From DASQDN01 sp035630195 (GTDB taxonomy: Bacteria > Acidobacteriota > Terriglobia > Bryobacterales > Bryobacteraceae), in assembly GCA_035630195.1 (NCBI GenBank), contig DASQLD010000294.1, positions 1 to 7,284 on the forward strand: a DNA stretch of 7,284 nt, given 5' to 3'. The position numbers were made by a program, and so were the translations under genes. Shown here one piece after another: positions 1 to 5,728 of the stretch (position 1 is the stretch's first letter; each line of letters begins with the position of its first letter). Below the pieces are notes generated by a model. That model searched no databases and was not told where the DNA came from. It saw only the letters and a program-made list of their open reading frames with translations.

Positions 1-1955
1 TTTCGCGGCGGACGGGAGAGAGCTAGGCGCCACGCGGTGTCTATACGGCAACTCTGGTCTTTGCCGCAGGATTTTTCGAGGCGCTGGGCGAAGTCCTGCG
101 AAGCAGTCTGCATGAAGTCGGAGTTGAATAATGACAGGGCCTGCAGCGCGTGCGTGGAGACGGGGCGCACGGGGCATGATGTGATGGCGTCCGGTTGATC
201 GAAGGCAGAGAGTAAAGGCAAGCGCACGCTGCGTTTGTTGTAAAGATAAATGCCGCGGCGATTCTGAACGCTCTTATCGGGATGGACGGGCCATAGGCCA
301 TCGCGTTCATGTTCGGTGAAGATGAGGTCGTAGACTTCTTGTTCGATCGGAATCTTTACAGGCCGGCCGCCGAGTTGGGGGTTTAATGTTCCTGCGACTG
401 ACAAGACGGCATCGCGAATCATTTCGGCGTCGAAGCGTTTCCTCGCTCCAGACTGGTGATACGTGCTGGAAGTGACGATTAGGCGGTCTATTGCTTTGAT
501 GCTCCAGCCTTTTGCTACGAACTCGCTTGCTAGCCAGTCGAGGAGATCGCGGTGTTCGGTTTTGGCGCCCATCACACCGAAATCATTGGGTGTGCGGATG
601 AGCCCATTTCCGGTGCGGAACTGCCAGATGCGGTTGACCATGACTCGCGCGGTTAGGGGGTTGTCAGGCGACGCGAGCCAGTTTGCGAGTGTGGTCCGGC
701 GCTTTGTCGCGTCTATCTGATAGTCGCCTCTGACTACGAGCGGGACTGCAGGCTCGATTGGTTCGAGCTTGCTGTGCGGGTCGCCCATGCGGAGTACGTG
801 GCTTTGCGGGGCAGGCTTGCCGGTGTTGACGAAGGCGTAGGCGCTGGGCAGAGGATCGGGCGCGGTGAACTTGACGGCATTGAGTTGCTCGCGTAGTTTG
901 GCGCGCTTGGCGAAGACATCGGGCGGCATGGCTTCAACGATCTCGTCCCAGTCGGGTTTGATTTGCGACTCGGCGTCTTTGGCTAGTTTCTTCTGTTCCT
1001 CGTTGCGCTGGTCTTTGGGCGTGTCGAGGGCGGCTAGCAACTCGGGCTTGAGCTTGAGGCGGCGCTCGGCGCGGAGCTTTTCGTCAAATGGCTTGGCGAG
1101 CTCTTTGAGCGCGGCTTCGATTGGTTCGAGACGGGCTTTGTACTCCTTTTGCGTGCGCTCCCACTCGGCTTTTTCTTCGGGTGTGACGATCTCGACTTCT
1201 TCGCCTTTGGCGCCTGCGAAGACGGCTTGCAGGCGGTAGAAGTCGGCTTGGGTAATGGGATCGAACTTGTGATTGTGGCAGCGAGCGCAGTTGACCGTCA
1301 TCGCTAGGAAAGTCTGGCCGATGTTGGTGGCGATCTCGGTGAGAACTTCCTGGCGGCTTTCTTCGGGATCGATGTTGCCAGAGACCTGGTGCTCTGATCC
1401 GGCGCGGAGATAGCCGGTGGCGATAAGGGCTTCTTTGTTGCCGGGGAACATCTCGTCGCCGGCGATCTGTTCTTTGATAAAGCGGTCGAATGGCTTGTCG
1501 GCGTTGAAAGACGCGATGACGTAATCGCGGTAGCGCCATGCATGCGGGCGGTCTTGATCGAGCTCGAATCCGTTGGTGTCGGCATAGCGGACGGTGTCGA
1601 GCCACTTGGTTCCCCAACGCTCGCCGTAATGTGGGGAAGCGAGAAGACGATCGACGACCTTCTCATAGGCGTTCGGCGATTTGTCGTTGAGAAAGGCTGT
1701 TACTTCTTCGGGTGTCGGCGGCAGGCCGATGAGATCGAGTGTGACGCGGCGGATGAGGCGGTTGCGATCGAGTTGCGGCGCGGGTGTCAGGATGAAGGCG
1801 TCAATTGGGTTGCTGGTTGTCTTGGGAACTTCTGGCCGTTTGACCTTTTGGAAGGCCCAGTATTTGGCGCGGGCGCCGATGAATGCCAGCTCTTTGTCGG
1901 TTGCGGCCCAAACGAGGCCTGTGATCGTGAGCGCGATGAAGGCAATTCGGCTCAT
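1..1955 (-). CDS. Secreted DUF1549/DUF1553 (PSCyt2-PSD1) protein, 3' end cut by window edge
   Basis: The frame is open without a stop from the ATG at 1955 to the window edge (651 codons read), so the C-terminus is missing. Residues 1-17 look like a signal peptide (MSRIAFIALTITGLVWA). The 'WAFQ' lead-in follows near residue 32, then a DUF1549/PSCyt2 domain at about 49-246 with 'LDLIGLPPTPEEV' and a CxxCH motif (C223-A-R-C226-H227, in NCARCHNHKFDP). Next is a Lys/Glu-rich, probably coiled-coil linker (about 248-340), then DUF1553/PSD1 from about 418 (TTLANWLASPDNPLTARV, MVNRIWQ, NDFG, TSSTYHQSG). The separate N-terminal PSCyt1 haem domain of many planctomycete relatives is absent. The family is exported and widespread in Planctomycetota and Acidobacteriota. 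Its biochemical role is not established; a link to polysaccharide or sulfatase loci is usually proposed. The start shares one base with the stop of the upstream gene (TAATG), and a GAAGG about 9 nt upstream is a fair ribosome-binding site. Both suggest coupled translation. Confidence 0.93.
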   Translation of the reverse strand, partial: MSRIAFIALTITGLVWAATDKELAFIGARAKYWAFQKVKRPEVPKTTSNPIDAFILTPAPQLDRNRLIRRVTLDLIGLPPTPEEVTAFLNDKSPNAYEKVVDRLLASPHYGERWGTKWLDTVRYADTNGFELDQDRPHAWRYRDYVIASFNADKPFDRFIKEQIAGDEMFPGNKEALIATGYLRAGSEHQVSGNIDPEESRQEVLTEIATNIGQTFLAMTVNCARCHNHKFDPITQADFYRLQAVFAGAKGEEVEIVTPEEKAEWERTQKEYKARLEPIEAALKELAKPFDEKLRAERRLKLKPELLAALDTPKDQRNEEQKKLAKDAESQIKPDWDEIVEAMPPDVFAKRAKLREQLNAVKFTAPDPLPSAYAFVNTGKPAPQSHVLRMGDPHSKLEPIEPAVPLVVRGDYQIDATKRRTTLANWLASPDNPLTARVMVNRIWQFRTGNGLIRTPNDFGVMGAKTEHRDLLDWLASEFVAKGWSIKAIDRLIVTSSTYHQSGARKRFDAEMIRDAVLSVAGTLNPQLGGRPVKIPIEQEVYDLIFTEHERDGLWPVHPDKSVQNRRGIYLYNKRSVRLPLLSAFDQPDAITSCPVRPVSTHALQALSLFNSDFMQTASQDFAQRLEKSCGKDQSCRIDTAWRLALSRPPR

Positions 1956-3229
1956 TAGCGGGCACCTTCGAGGAACGTCAGGACTTGGCGCTTGAGGTCG
2001 GCTTCGGCGCGGTCGGTGACTACGGTGGTGTTGGTTTCATAGCCGCCTTGCGCGAAAGCGGTCGAGGTCGGCACGTAGCCGAACCAGCCGTTGGTGTAGC
2101 CGAAGTAGAACGTGTTCGTAAAAGGAGAACGGTTGCGGATGTCGATCGCGATTTCGGAGAAGAGTTCCACGGGAGCCGCCCAGAGTACGGTATCTCCTAT
2201 TTTAAGGAATCGGACCGGGAGGCGTACCTGGGTCTTGCCGTTGTTGTCGATACGGGAGTACTGGGCGAGATCTTTGGGCCACTCGATGCCGGATCTTAAT
2301 GGAGTCTCGACGACGGTTTGATCGGGTTGTAGTGTTATATCTGCTGTGCCGCGGCTCATTCGCTGATTCGCTTCCAGGATGCGGTCGCCGAGTAAGACGC
2401 GGAATTGCGAGAGATGTCCGGATTTGGGGTCCGGATAGACGCTGTAGATCGGCGCGGTGTCACCTGTCGCTCCATTGATGAAGAGAACTGTTGTCCCGAG
2501 TTTCTGTTCGACATGGGCAGCCGCGACTCCGGGCGCATCGCCGCTGATGAGTTCATTCTTCCCACTGAGCACGGTGCCGTGGATGGCATAGTTCGCGATG
2601 AGCGCAATGATGGACCCATCCTCGCGTTCGAGGCGGATGAGTCCGATCTGCCGATCTGCGGGACCTTCGGGGTTCAGGCCTAAGCTGATTTTGCCGTCGA
2701 CATCTTTGGCGCGGCGATTGATGTTCGCCATTGACATGCCTACGCCGGTTTGAATGCGAGCCGGTTCGAGTTTGGCTTTAGCCTGCTCGATTCCAGAGAT
2801 GAGGGAAGAGCGGATGAAGTCGGTGTATTCGCGGTCCCACTCATGATCGCTGCGGCCTTTGAGGAGCGCATCGTAGACGCCTCGCGGGCCCACCTCGGGC
2901 GCGGAGTGCGTATGGGTGACGGACCACCAAAATTGCTTCGGCTCGATATTGAACTGTTTCTTGAGACCGGCTGCTACTTCATCGTAGAGGCCAGGCGAAA
3001 AAAGACACAAGTCGCTCGAGACGAGATAGAAGGATGTCTGCCCGTCATCCATGGCGACGATCCGATGGTAGATGGGGTCGAGCACGCCCGTTGATTTGCG
3101 CGGACCATAGCCGAGAAGCCACTGCGGAGTCTTCGGAGTGATGTCGATTTTCACGGCTGCGGCGCGGAATGCGGCGCTTCCGGGGAGTCCGGTGGACAGA
3201 ATGAGTGCGGCAAGCAGGGCGATTCGCAT
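1955..3229 (-). CDS. Secreted neutral/alkaline non-lysosomal ceramidase-like protein
   Basis: This 424-aa protein has a clear signal peptide (about 1-20, MRIALLAALILSTGLPGSAA) and matches the N-terminal catalytic domain of the neutral ceramidase family (Pfam Ceramidase_alk). Visible motifs are DITP (29-32), the zinc-site THTHSAP (H106, H108), NYAIHG (H217), ISGDAPG (228-234), NGATGDTAP (252-260), PVE (E355) and GYVPT (Y385). In characterised ceramidases the nucleophilic Ser lies in a 'GDVSPN'-like segment; here the segment is G256-D-T-A-P260, so Ala occupies that place. The C-terminal immunoglobulin-like domain of full-length ceramidases (600-plus aa) is also missing. An exported zinc hydrolase of unknown substrate is a safer reading than a sphingolipid ceramidase. 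Planctomycete and acidobacterial genomes have many such short paralogues. The start is fixed by the signal peptide although no good ribosome-binding site is visible. The gene overlaps its upstream neighbour by 79 nt and its downstream neighbour by 1 nt. Confidence 0.92.
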   Translation of the reverse strand: MRIALLAALILSTGLPGSAAFRAAAVKIDITPKTPQWLLGYGPRKSTGVLDPIYHRIVAMDDGQTSFYLVSSDLCLFSPGLYDEVAAGLKKQFNIEPKQFWWSVTHTHSAPEVGPRGVYDALLKGRSDHEWDREYTDFIRSSLISGIEQAKAKLEPARIQTGVGMSMANINRRAKDVDGKISLGLNPEGPADRQIGLIRLEREDGSIIALIANYAIHGTVLSGKNELISGDAPGVAAAHVEQKLGTTVLFINGATGDTAPIYSVYPDPKSGHLSQFRVLLGDRILEANQRMSRGTADITLQPDQTVVETPLRSGIEWPKDLAQYSRIDNNGKTQVRLPVRFLKIGDTVLWAAPVELFSEIAIDIRNRSPFTNTFYFGYTNGWFGYVPTSTAFAQGGYETNTTVVTDRAEADLKRQVLTFLEGAR

Positions 3230-3834
3230 TCAGGAGTCATGATACAGGGCTCGGCCGGGTTCGTTCTGTCAATTGTCAGTCGCGGCTTCATCTCTATGAC
3301 GGGTGAGGGGGTTACGGGCTGCGGCGGTTGGGGAAATGCGCGTAGCTTTTTGAGATTGTCGAAGGCGCGGTCGTAGGTTCGCTGCATCCGGGTCTCGTAG
3401 CGGGTGAGCATGTTGAGCGATTGTGAGGTGTCGGAGAGCGACTTGAAGGCCATGGCTTGGCGACGGCTATCGGTGGGATTCTCGCCGCGCTTTTGGATGT
3501 ATTCATCCTGGAGTTCCATGCGCATTTCGAAGGTTTCGGTTTCGATGGAGCGAATGCGGCGGAGACGCCATTTGGCTCCTACCATCTCGTCTACTAGTTC
3601 CAGTTCGACTTCGTCTTGTGGCGCGAAGCGCTTTAAGTACGCAGCACGGAGGGCGTCGTAGTCTTGCTGCTTCTCGGTGTGGAGGACGAGGATCTTGTCG
3701 GAGTTTAGTCCGTGTTTTATCGCGTTCTGCGAAGAGCGGGCTTTGCCTTCTTCGGTTATAGGTCCGTTGGACATGGCTCCGTTGCTACGGGAGGTTTCGG
3801 ATTGGCGGTTGGTACGTGACATTGTACGTGACAT
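3151..3834 (-). CDS. Conserved hypothetical protein with N-terminal 'NG..S.GP.T.EGK' motif
   Basis: This is a 227-aa cytoplasmic protein with no signal peptide or membrane segment. Residues 18-43 carry a recognisable signature: N18-G, SNGPITEEGKARSSQN, then AIKHGL. It is common at the N-terminus of uncharacterised acidobacterial and planctomycete proteins. Residues about 55-165 are highly charged and probably helical (VDEMVGAKWRLRRIRSIETE, then a segment ending YDRAFDNLKKL). From about 168 the chain becomes proline-rich (PQPPQPVTPSP) and ends SAPQP. The frame is open upstream to 3984, but that would overlap the divergent vapB start, and the added residues resemble nothing in the family. I therefore start at 3834, with 3822 as the alternative: a 12-bp tandem duplication gives two consecutive M-S-R-T starts. 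The last 79 nt overlap the ceramidase-like gene in another frame, so the two are probably co-transcribed. Function is unknown. Confidence 0.75.
   Translation of the reverse strand: MSRTMSRTNRQSETSRSNGAMSNGPITEEGKARSSQNAIKHGLNSDKILVLHTEKQQDYDALRAAYLKRFAPQDEVELELVDEMVGAKWRLRRIRSIETETFEMRMELQDEYIQKRGENPTDSRRQAMAFKSLSDTSQSLNMLTRYETRMQRTYDRAFDNLKKLRAFPQPPQPVTPSPVIEMKPRLTIDRTNPAEPCIMTPECESPCLPHSFCPPDSPEAPHSAPQP
3811..3834 (-). repeat. 12-bp tandem duplication at the translation start
   Basis: On the minus strand ATGTCACGTACA is followed at once by ATGTCACGTACC (11 of 12 bases identical). The unit is a multiple of three, so it keeps the frame and supplies two start codons 12 nt apart. Neither start has a clear ribosome-binding site. 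Confidence 0.85.
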
Positions 3835-3954
3835 GGCGATTTGACGGTAGCATGGCGGGCTGGCGGTTGATGAGACTTTGCGGCGTAAAGCACTGAATGG
3901 AAAGAAGATTGAGTTGGAGGAGTCGCGTGAATCGAGAAAATAAGTTGTTGCCCG

Positions 3955-3963
3955 TGCTAGACT
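3955..3963 (+). promoter_or_regulatory. Possible extended -10 promoter element of vapBC
   Basis: TG-C-TAGACT fits an extended -10 element (TGN followed by a hexamer matching TATAAT at 4 of 6). No convincing -35 is seen at the usual distance. Initiation about 7 nt downstream would fall at or just before the ATG at 3972, giving a leaderless or nearly leaderless message. That agrees with the lack of a Shine-Dalgarno sequence before vapB. This is inference from sequence only. Confidence 0.35.
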
Positions 3964-3966
3964 AAA

Positions 3967-3994
3967 AACACATGAAGCGTACAAATCTTGTGTT
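3967..3994 (+). promoter_or_regulatory. Imperfect palindrome over the vapB start, candidate operator
   Basis: AACACA (3967-3972) and TGTGTT (3989-3994) are inverted repeats. Their common centre, between 3980 and 3981, is also the centre of an inner GTAC, and GA/TC pairs at 3974-3975 and 3986-3987 match too. In all, 10 of 14 symmetric pairs are complementary. VapB-type ribbon-helix-helix proteins normally repress their own operon by binding palindromes near the promoter. This one would cover the inferred transcription start, so autoregulation is plausible but unproven. Confidence 0.4.
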
Positions 3995-4187
3995 AGATGA
4001 GCGATTGCTGGCAGAAGCCACTCACGTGCTTGCGGCCAAGACGTATTCGGCCGCGGTCAATACGGCGCTGGAAGAGGTGGTACGCATTCGAAAGATCCAG
4101 GGTATTCCGCAGTTCTTTGGATCCGGTATTTGGGAGGGAGACTTATCGCAGATGCGGGAAGACCACCCACCGCGCAAACCCCGCTGA
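3972..4187 (+). CDS. vapB: VapB-type antitoxin, ribbon-helix-helix
   Basis: This 71-aa protein fits the VapB antitoxin family in length and pattern. The N-terminal MKRTNLVLDERLLAEA, followed by a helix through TYSAAVNTALEEVVR (about 24-38), is the ribbon-helix-helix DNA-binding part. The C-terminal FFGSGIWEGDLSQMRED (about 48-64) is the typical segment that wraps the toxin and blocks its active site. The stop is 2 nt before the start of the PIN-domain toxin, the usual antitoxin-first layout. The product should neutralise VapC by direct binding and, with it, repress the operon. There is no evident Shine-Dalgarno sequence, which suggests leaderless translation. The gene is divergent from the hypothetical gene starting at 3834. 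Confidence 0.92.
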   Translation: MKRTNLVLDERLLAEATHVLAAKTYSAAVNTALEEVVRIRKIQGIPQFFGSGIWEGDLSQMREDHPPRKPR

Positions 4188-4189
4188 TA

Positions 4190-4582
4190 ATGATCCTGGT
4201 AGACACTTCGATCTGGATTGAACTCCTATCTCGCAAACCACGCCGAACAGTGCCTGAAGAGGATCTTTTTCGTTTCGTCACCTGCGGTCCGATTATTCAG
4301 GAGGTCTTCCAGGGACTTAGGCCGGATGCACAGAGCCAGGCGTTTCGGAGACAGTTTCTGGCCATACCTGTGCTCAGCGACCCGATTCCCCGCCGTCTGT
4401 TTCTTGCTGCGAGCGATATCTACCAGCAGGGCAGAAGGAAGGGTATTACGATCAGGTCCTCGGTCGACTGCCTCATCGCTGCCGTGGCAATCGACAATGA
4501 TGTACCTGTGTGGCATCGTGACCGCGACTTCTCCGCGATTGCACGGTACACCGGACTCACATTGGCTGAACTTCCGTATTAA
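4190..4582 (+). CDS. vapC: VapC toxin, PIN-domain ribonuclease
   Basis: This 130-aa protein has the normal VapC length. The conserved acidic residues of a PIN domain are all visible: D5 in MILVDTSIWIE, E38 in GPIIQEVFQGL, D93 in SVDCLIAAVA, and D111/D113 in HRDRDFSAIA. They should hold Mg2+ or Mn2+ for RNA cleavage. Characterised VapCs cut tRNA or rRNA and stop growth; the target here cannot be told from sequence. The ATG at 4190 was chosen because the family starts directly at this M-I-L-V-D. An upstream in-frame start at 4130 would lie inside vapB and add 20 residues unlike the family. With only 2 nt after the vapB stop and no own ribosome-binding site, translation is likely coupled to vapB. 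All catalytic positions are present, so the toxin looks functional. Confidence 0.93.
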   Translation: MILVDTSIWIELLSRKPRRTVPEEDLFRFVTCGPIIQEVFQGLRPDAQSQAFRRQFLAIPVLSDPIPRRLFLAASDIYQQGRRKGITIRSSVDCLIAAVAIDNDVPVWHRDRDFSAIARYTGLTLAELPY

Positions 4583-4585
4583 GCC

Positions 4586-4615
4586 GCAGATAGACGCGGA
4601 TAAACGCCGATATGA
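4586..4615 (+). repeat. Three 10-bp tandem units, GCNGATA-type
   Basis: Beginning 3 nt after the vapC stop are three successive units: GCAGATAGAC, GCGGATAAAC and GCCGATATGA. Units 1 and 2 share 8 of 10 bases and unit 3 is more diverged. Similar 'GCAGATAAACGCAGAT' strings are dispersed intergenic repeats in several bacterial phyla and give spurious peptides such as 'PQIDADKRR' when translated. Function is unknown. Confidence 0.6.
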
Positions 4616-4619
4616 ATAA

Positions 4620-4775
4620 AGCTACGCTCACTTCCGTGTCGGGGATATTGCGGAGTCGAACCGCCGAGCGATATTGGGACTGCTTGTCTCCTCACAACTG
4701 TCGATCGGAGCGTTCGAGCGTCCGCTTAGTATGCCGCAGGCGACAGTTTCAAAGCATCTACGTGTGTTGGCCACT
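4620..4775 (+). pseudogene. Remnant of an ArsR-family transcriptional regulator
   Basis: One frame with no start codon but an open stretch after a stop at 4617 reads NRRAILGLLVSSQ (4659-4697), then IGAFERPLSMPQATVSKHLR (4704-4763) and VL. This is the N-terminal half of an ArsR winged-helix regulator: the 'P.RRAIL.LL' helix, 'S...L...L.M.Q.TVSKHLRVL', and the DNA-recognition helix. In intact relatives the next residues are 'REAGLV' and the beta-wing. Here the similarity stops sharply at VL (4769), and the text continues as an SRPBCC-like motif in another frame. ArsR proteins are about 100-120 aa and only about 45 residues survive. The frame stays open to 4910 and could be initiated at TTG 4674, but that product would lack most of the domain. 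I read it as a 3'-deleted pseudogene. Confidence 0.68.
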
Positions 4776-5088
4776 CGCCGGAGAAAAGTCGGGAGGCGCT
4801 TACCGACCCGGGCTCCCTTTGATGCCGATGGGAGTCTGGGTACGGTCGTAAACACGGTGAAGCTCACGACCGTAGGAGCGCCCACGCCGCACGTTACCGA
4901 AACAAAGTGATACGAGCCGACGCTCCCAAGGTGCTTGAGTACAAATGGCGAATCGGGGATTCATCTCGATGGGCGCCGCCGGGTGGCATACTTCTTTCGA
5001 TGTTTTGGATCGCCTGCTGACCAACGCTCCTATCGGCCGATTGTTGCTGGTGAAGCGATGGCCGGCTCGGGCCTCGCGAGAGTCGTGA
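4772..5088 (+). pseudogene. Remnant of an SRPBCC/AHSA1-family protein
   Basis: Three blocks typical of AHSA1-like SRPBCC proteins appear in family order but cannot be one product. Block 1 (4778-4819) reads PEKSREALTDPGSL, matching the N-terminal 'PEKVWEALTDP' motif, and runs into TGA at 4820. Block 2 (4922-4972, same frame) reads APKVLEYKWRIGDSSRW, matching 'PPRLLEYTW'. Block 3 (4969-5085, another frame) reads GAAGWHTSFDVLDRLL, matching the C-terminal 'AAGWH..LD.L' helix, and ends at TGA 5086. The roughly 30 residues usually found between blocks 2 and 3 are missing. ArsR and SRPBCC genes are often adjacent, so this fits the ArsR remnant just upstream. Together the two remnants account for nearly all of the 516 bp between vapC and the next intact gene, where I see nothing else intact. 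Confidence 0.65.
4841..4874. repeat. Perfect 9-bp inverted repeat
   Basis: TACGGTCGT (4841-4849) and ACGACCGTA (4866-4874) are exact reverse complements separated by 16 nt. The loop and right arm also allow a short alternative pairing, GTGA (4857-4860) with TCAC (4864-4867). No T-run follows, so it is not a standard terminator. It lies inside the decayed SRPBCC region. Confidence 0.6.
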
Positions 5089-5098
5089 ATGGAGGAGG

Positions 5099-5674
5099 AT
5101 GGTAAAAGAAATGGGCACGACAGGCAAGAGTTTGAAGGGCATAGTACGTGAGGAACTGCTCACTACATTGAAGGCCCGTTTTGAGAAAAACATGAACCGC
5201 CATATCGGCCATACATGGGCGAAAGTGCAAGGAAAGCTGGAAGCTAATCCTGAAAAGCTTTGGTCACTCCATGAGATGGAACGAACTGGAGGTGAACCGG
5301 ATGTTGTTGGTCTTGATAAGACGGGCGAGTATGTCTTTTATGATTGCTCAGCGGAAAGCCCGAAAGGCCGCAGAAGTGTTTGCTACGACGGGGAGGCGCT
5401 CCAGTCAAGGAAAGAACATAAACCAGCAAATAGCGCTATTGGCATGGCGACAGCGATGGGCATTGAGATTTTGACAGAAGAAGAATATCGGGCGTTGCAG
5501 CAGCTTGGAAAGTTCGATACGAAGACGTCGAGTTGGGTGAAAACACCTCCTGATATTCGAGAACTGGGCGGCGCTATCTTTGCTGATTTCCGCTATGGCA
5601 AGGTGTTCGTGTATCACAACGGCGCTGAATCTTACTATGCCGCTCGGGCGTTCCGTGGGTCGCTACGGGTGTGA
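5099..5674 (+). CDS. DUF4256 family protein
   Basis: This 191-aa cytoplasmic protein matches DUF4256 over its whole length. Family blocks seen in order are LLTTLKARFEKNMNRH (20-35), LEANPEKLWSLHEMERTGGE (47-66), PDVVG, YDCSAESPKGRRSVCYD (81-97), LQSRKEHKPANSAI, MGIEILTEEEYRALQQLG, FDTKTSSWVKTPPDIRELGG (139-158) and VYHNGAESYYAARAFRGSLR (171-190). The biochemical role is unknown; strong conservation of polar motifs suggests an enzyme. A purine-rich GGAGGAGG (5091-5098) abuts the ATG at 5099, too close for that start. The in-frame ATG at 5111, 12 nt from it, is a good alternative and would remove MVKE. The gene follows the ArsR/SRPBCC remnants on the same strand, so it may have belonged to their operon. 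It is convergent with the HNH gene, with 54 bp between them and no clear terminator. Confidence 0.93.
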   Translation: MVKEMGTTGKSLKGIVREELLTTLKARFEKNMNRHIGHTWAKVQGKLEANPEKLWSLHEMERTGGEPDVVGLDKTGEYVFYDCSAESPKGRRSVCYDGEALQSRKEHKPANSAIGMATAMGIEILTEEEYRALQQLGKFDTKTSSWVKTPPDIRELGGAIFADFRYGKVFVYHNGAESYYAARAFRGSLRV

Positions 5675-5728
5675 GTTCGGGGACATGAAGCGCAGAAGTC
5701 CTAATAATCAAATCAACAGTTCGTGAGT

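Noticed and set aside
1084..1958. Long open frames on both strands (minus 1084-1617, minus 1304-1666, plus 1542-1958) inside the DUF1549/DUF1553 gene
   Set aside because: They are out-of-frame or antisense to a continuous, well-recognised coding frame. Their translations (Arg- or Ser-rich, no family motif) are typical of shadow frames in high-G+C DNA.
2405..3094. Plus-strand open frames (2405-2683, 2750-3094) that could be antisense genes
   Set aside because: They lie wholly inside the ceramidase-like gene, with no ribosome-binding site or recognisable motif.
3835..3984. Extension of the hypothetical minus-strand gene to an ATG at 3984 (277 aa)
   Set aside because: It would overlap the divergent vapB start and cover the only space for promoters. 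The added 50 residues do not resemble the family, whose motif region begins soon after 3834.
4130..4189. Earlier start for vapC adding 20 residues
   Set aside because: The VapC family begins at M-I-L-V-D, and the added residues are read from vapB coding sequence in another frame.
4674..4910. An intact 78-aa ArsR-type regulator starting at TTG 4674
   Set aside because: Only the first half of the winged helix is present. The beta-wing and dimer helices are replaced by sequence that matches an SRPBCC motif in another frame, so a pseudogene is the better reading.
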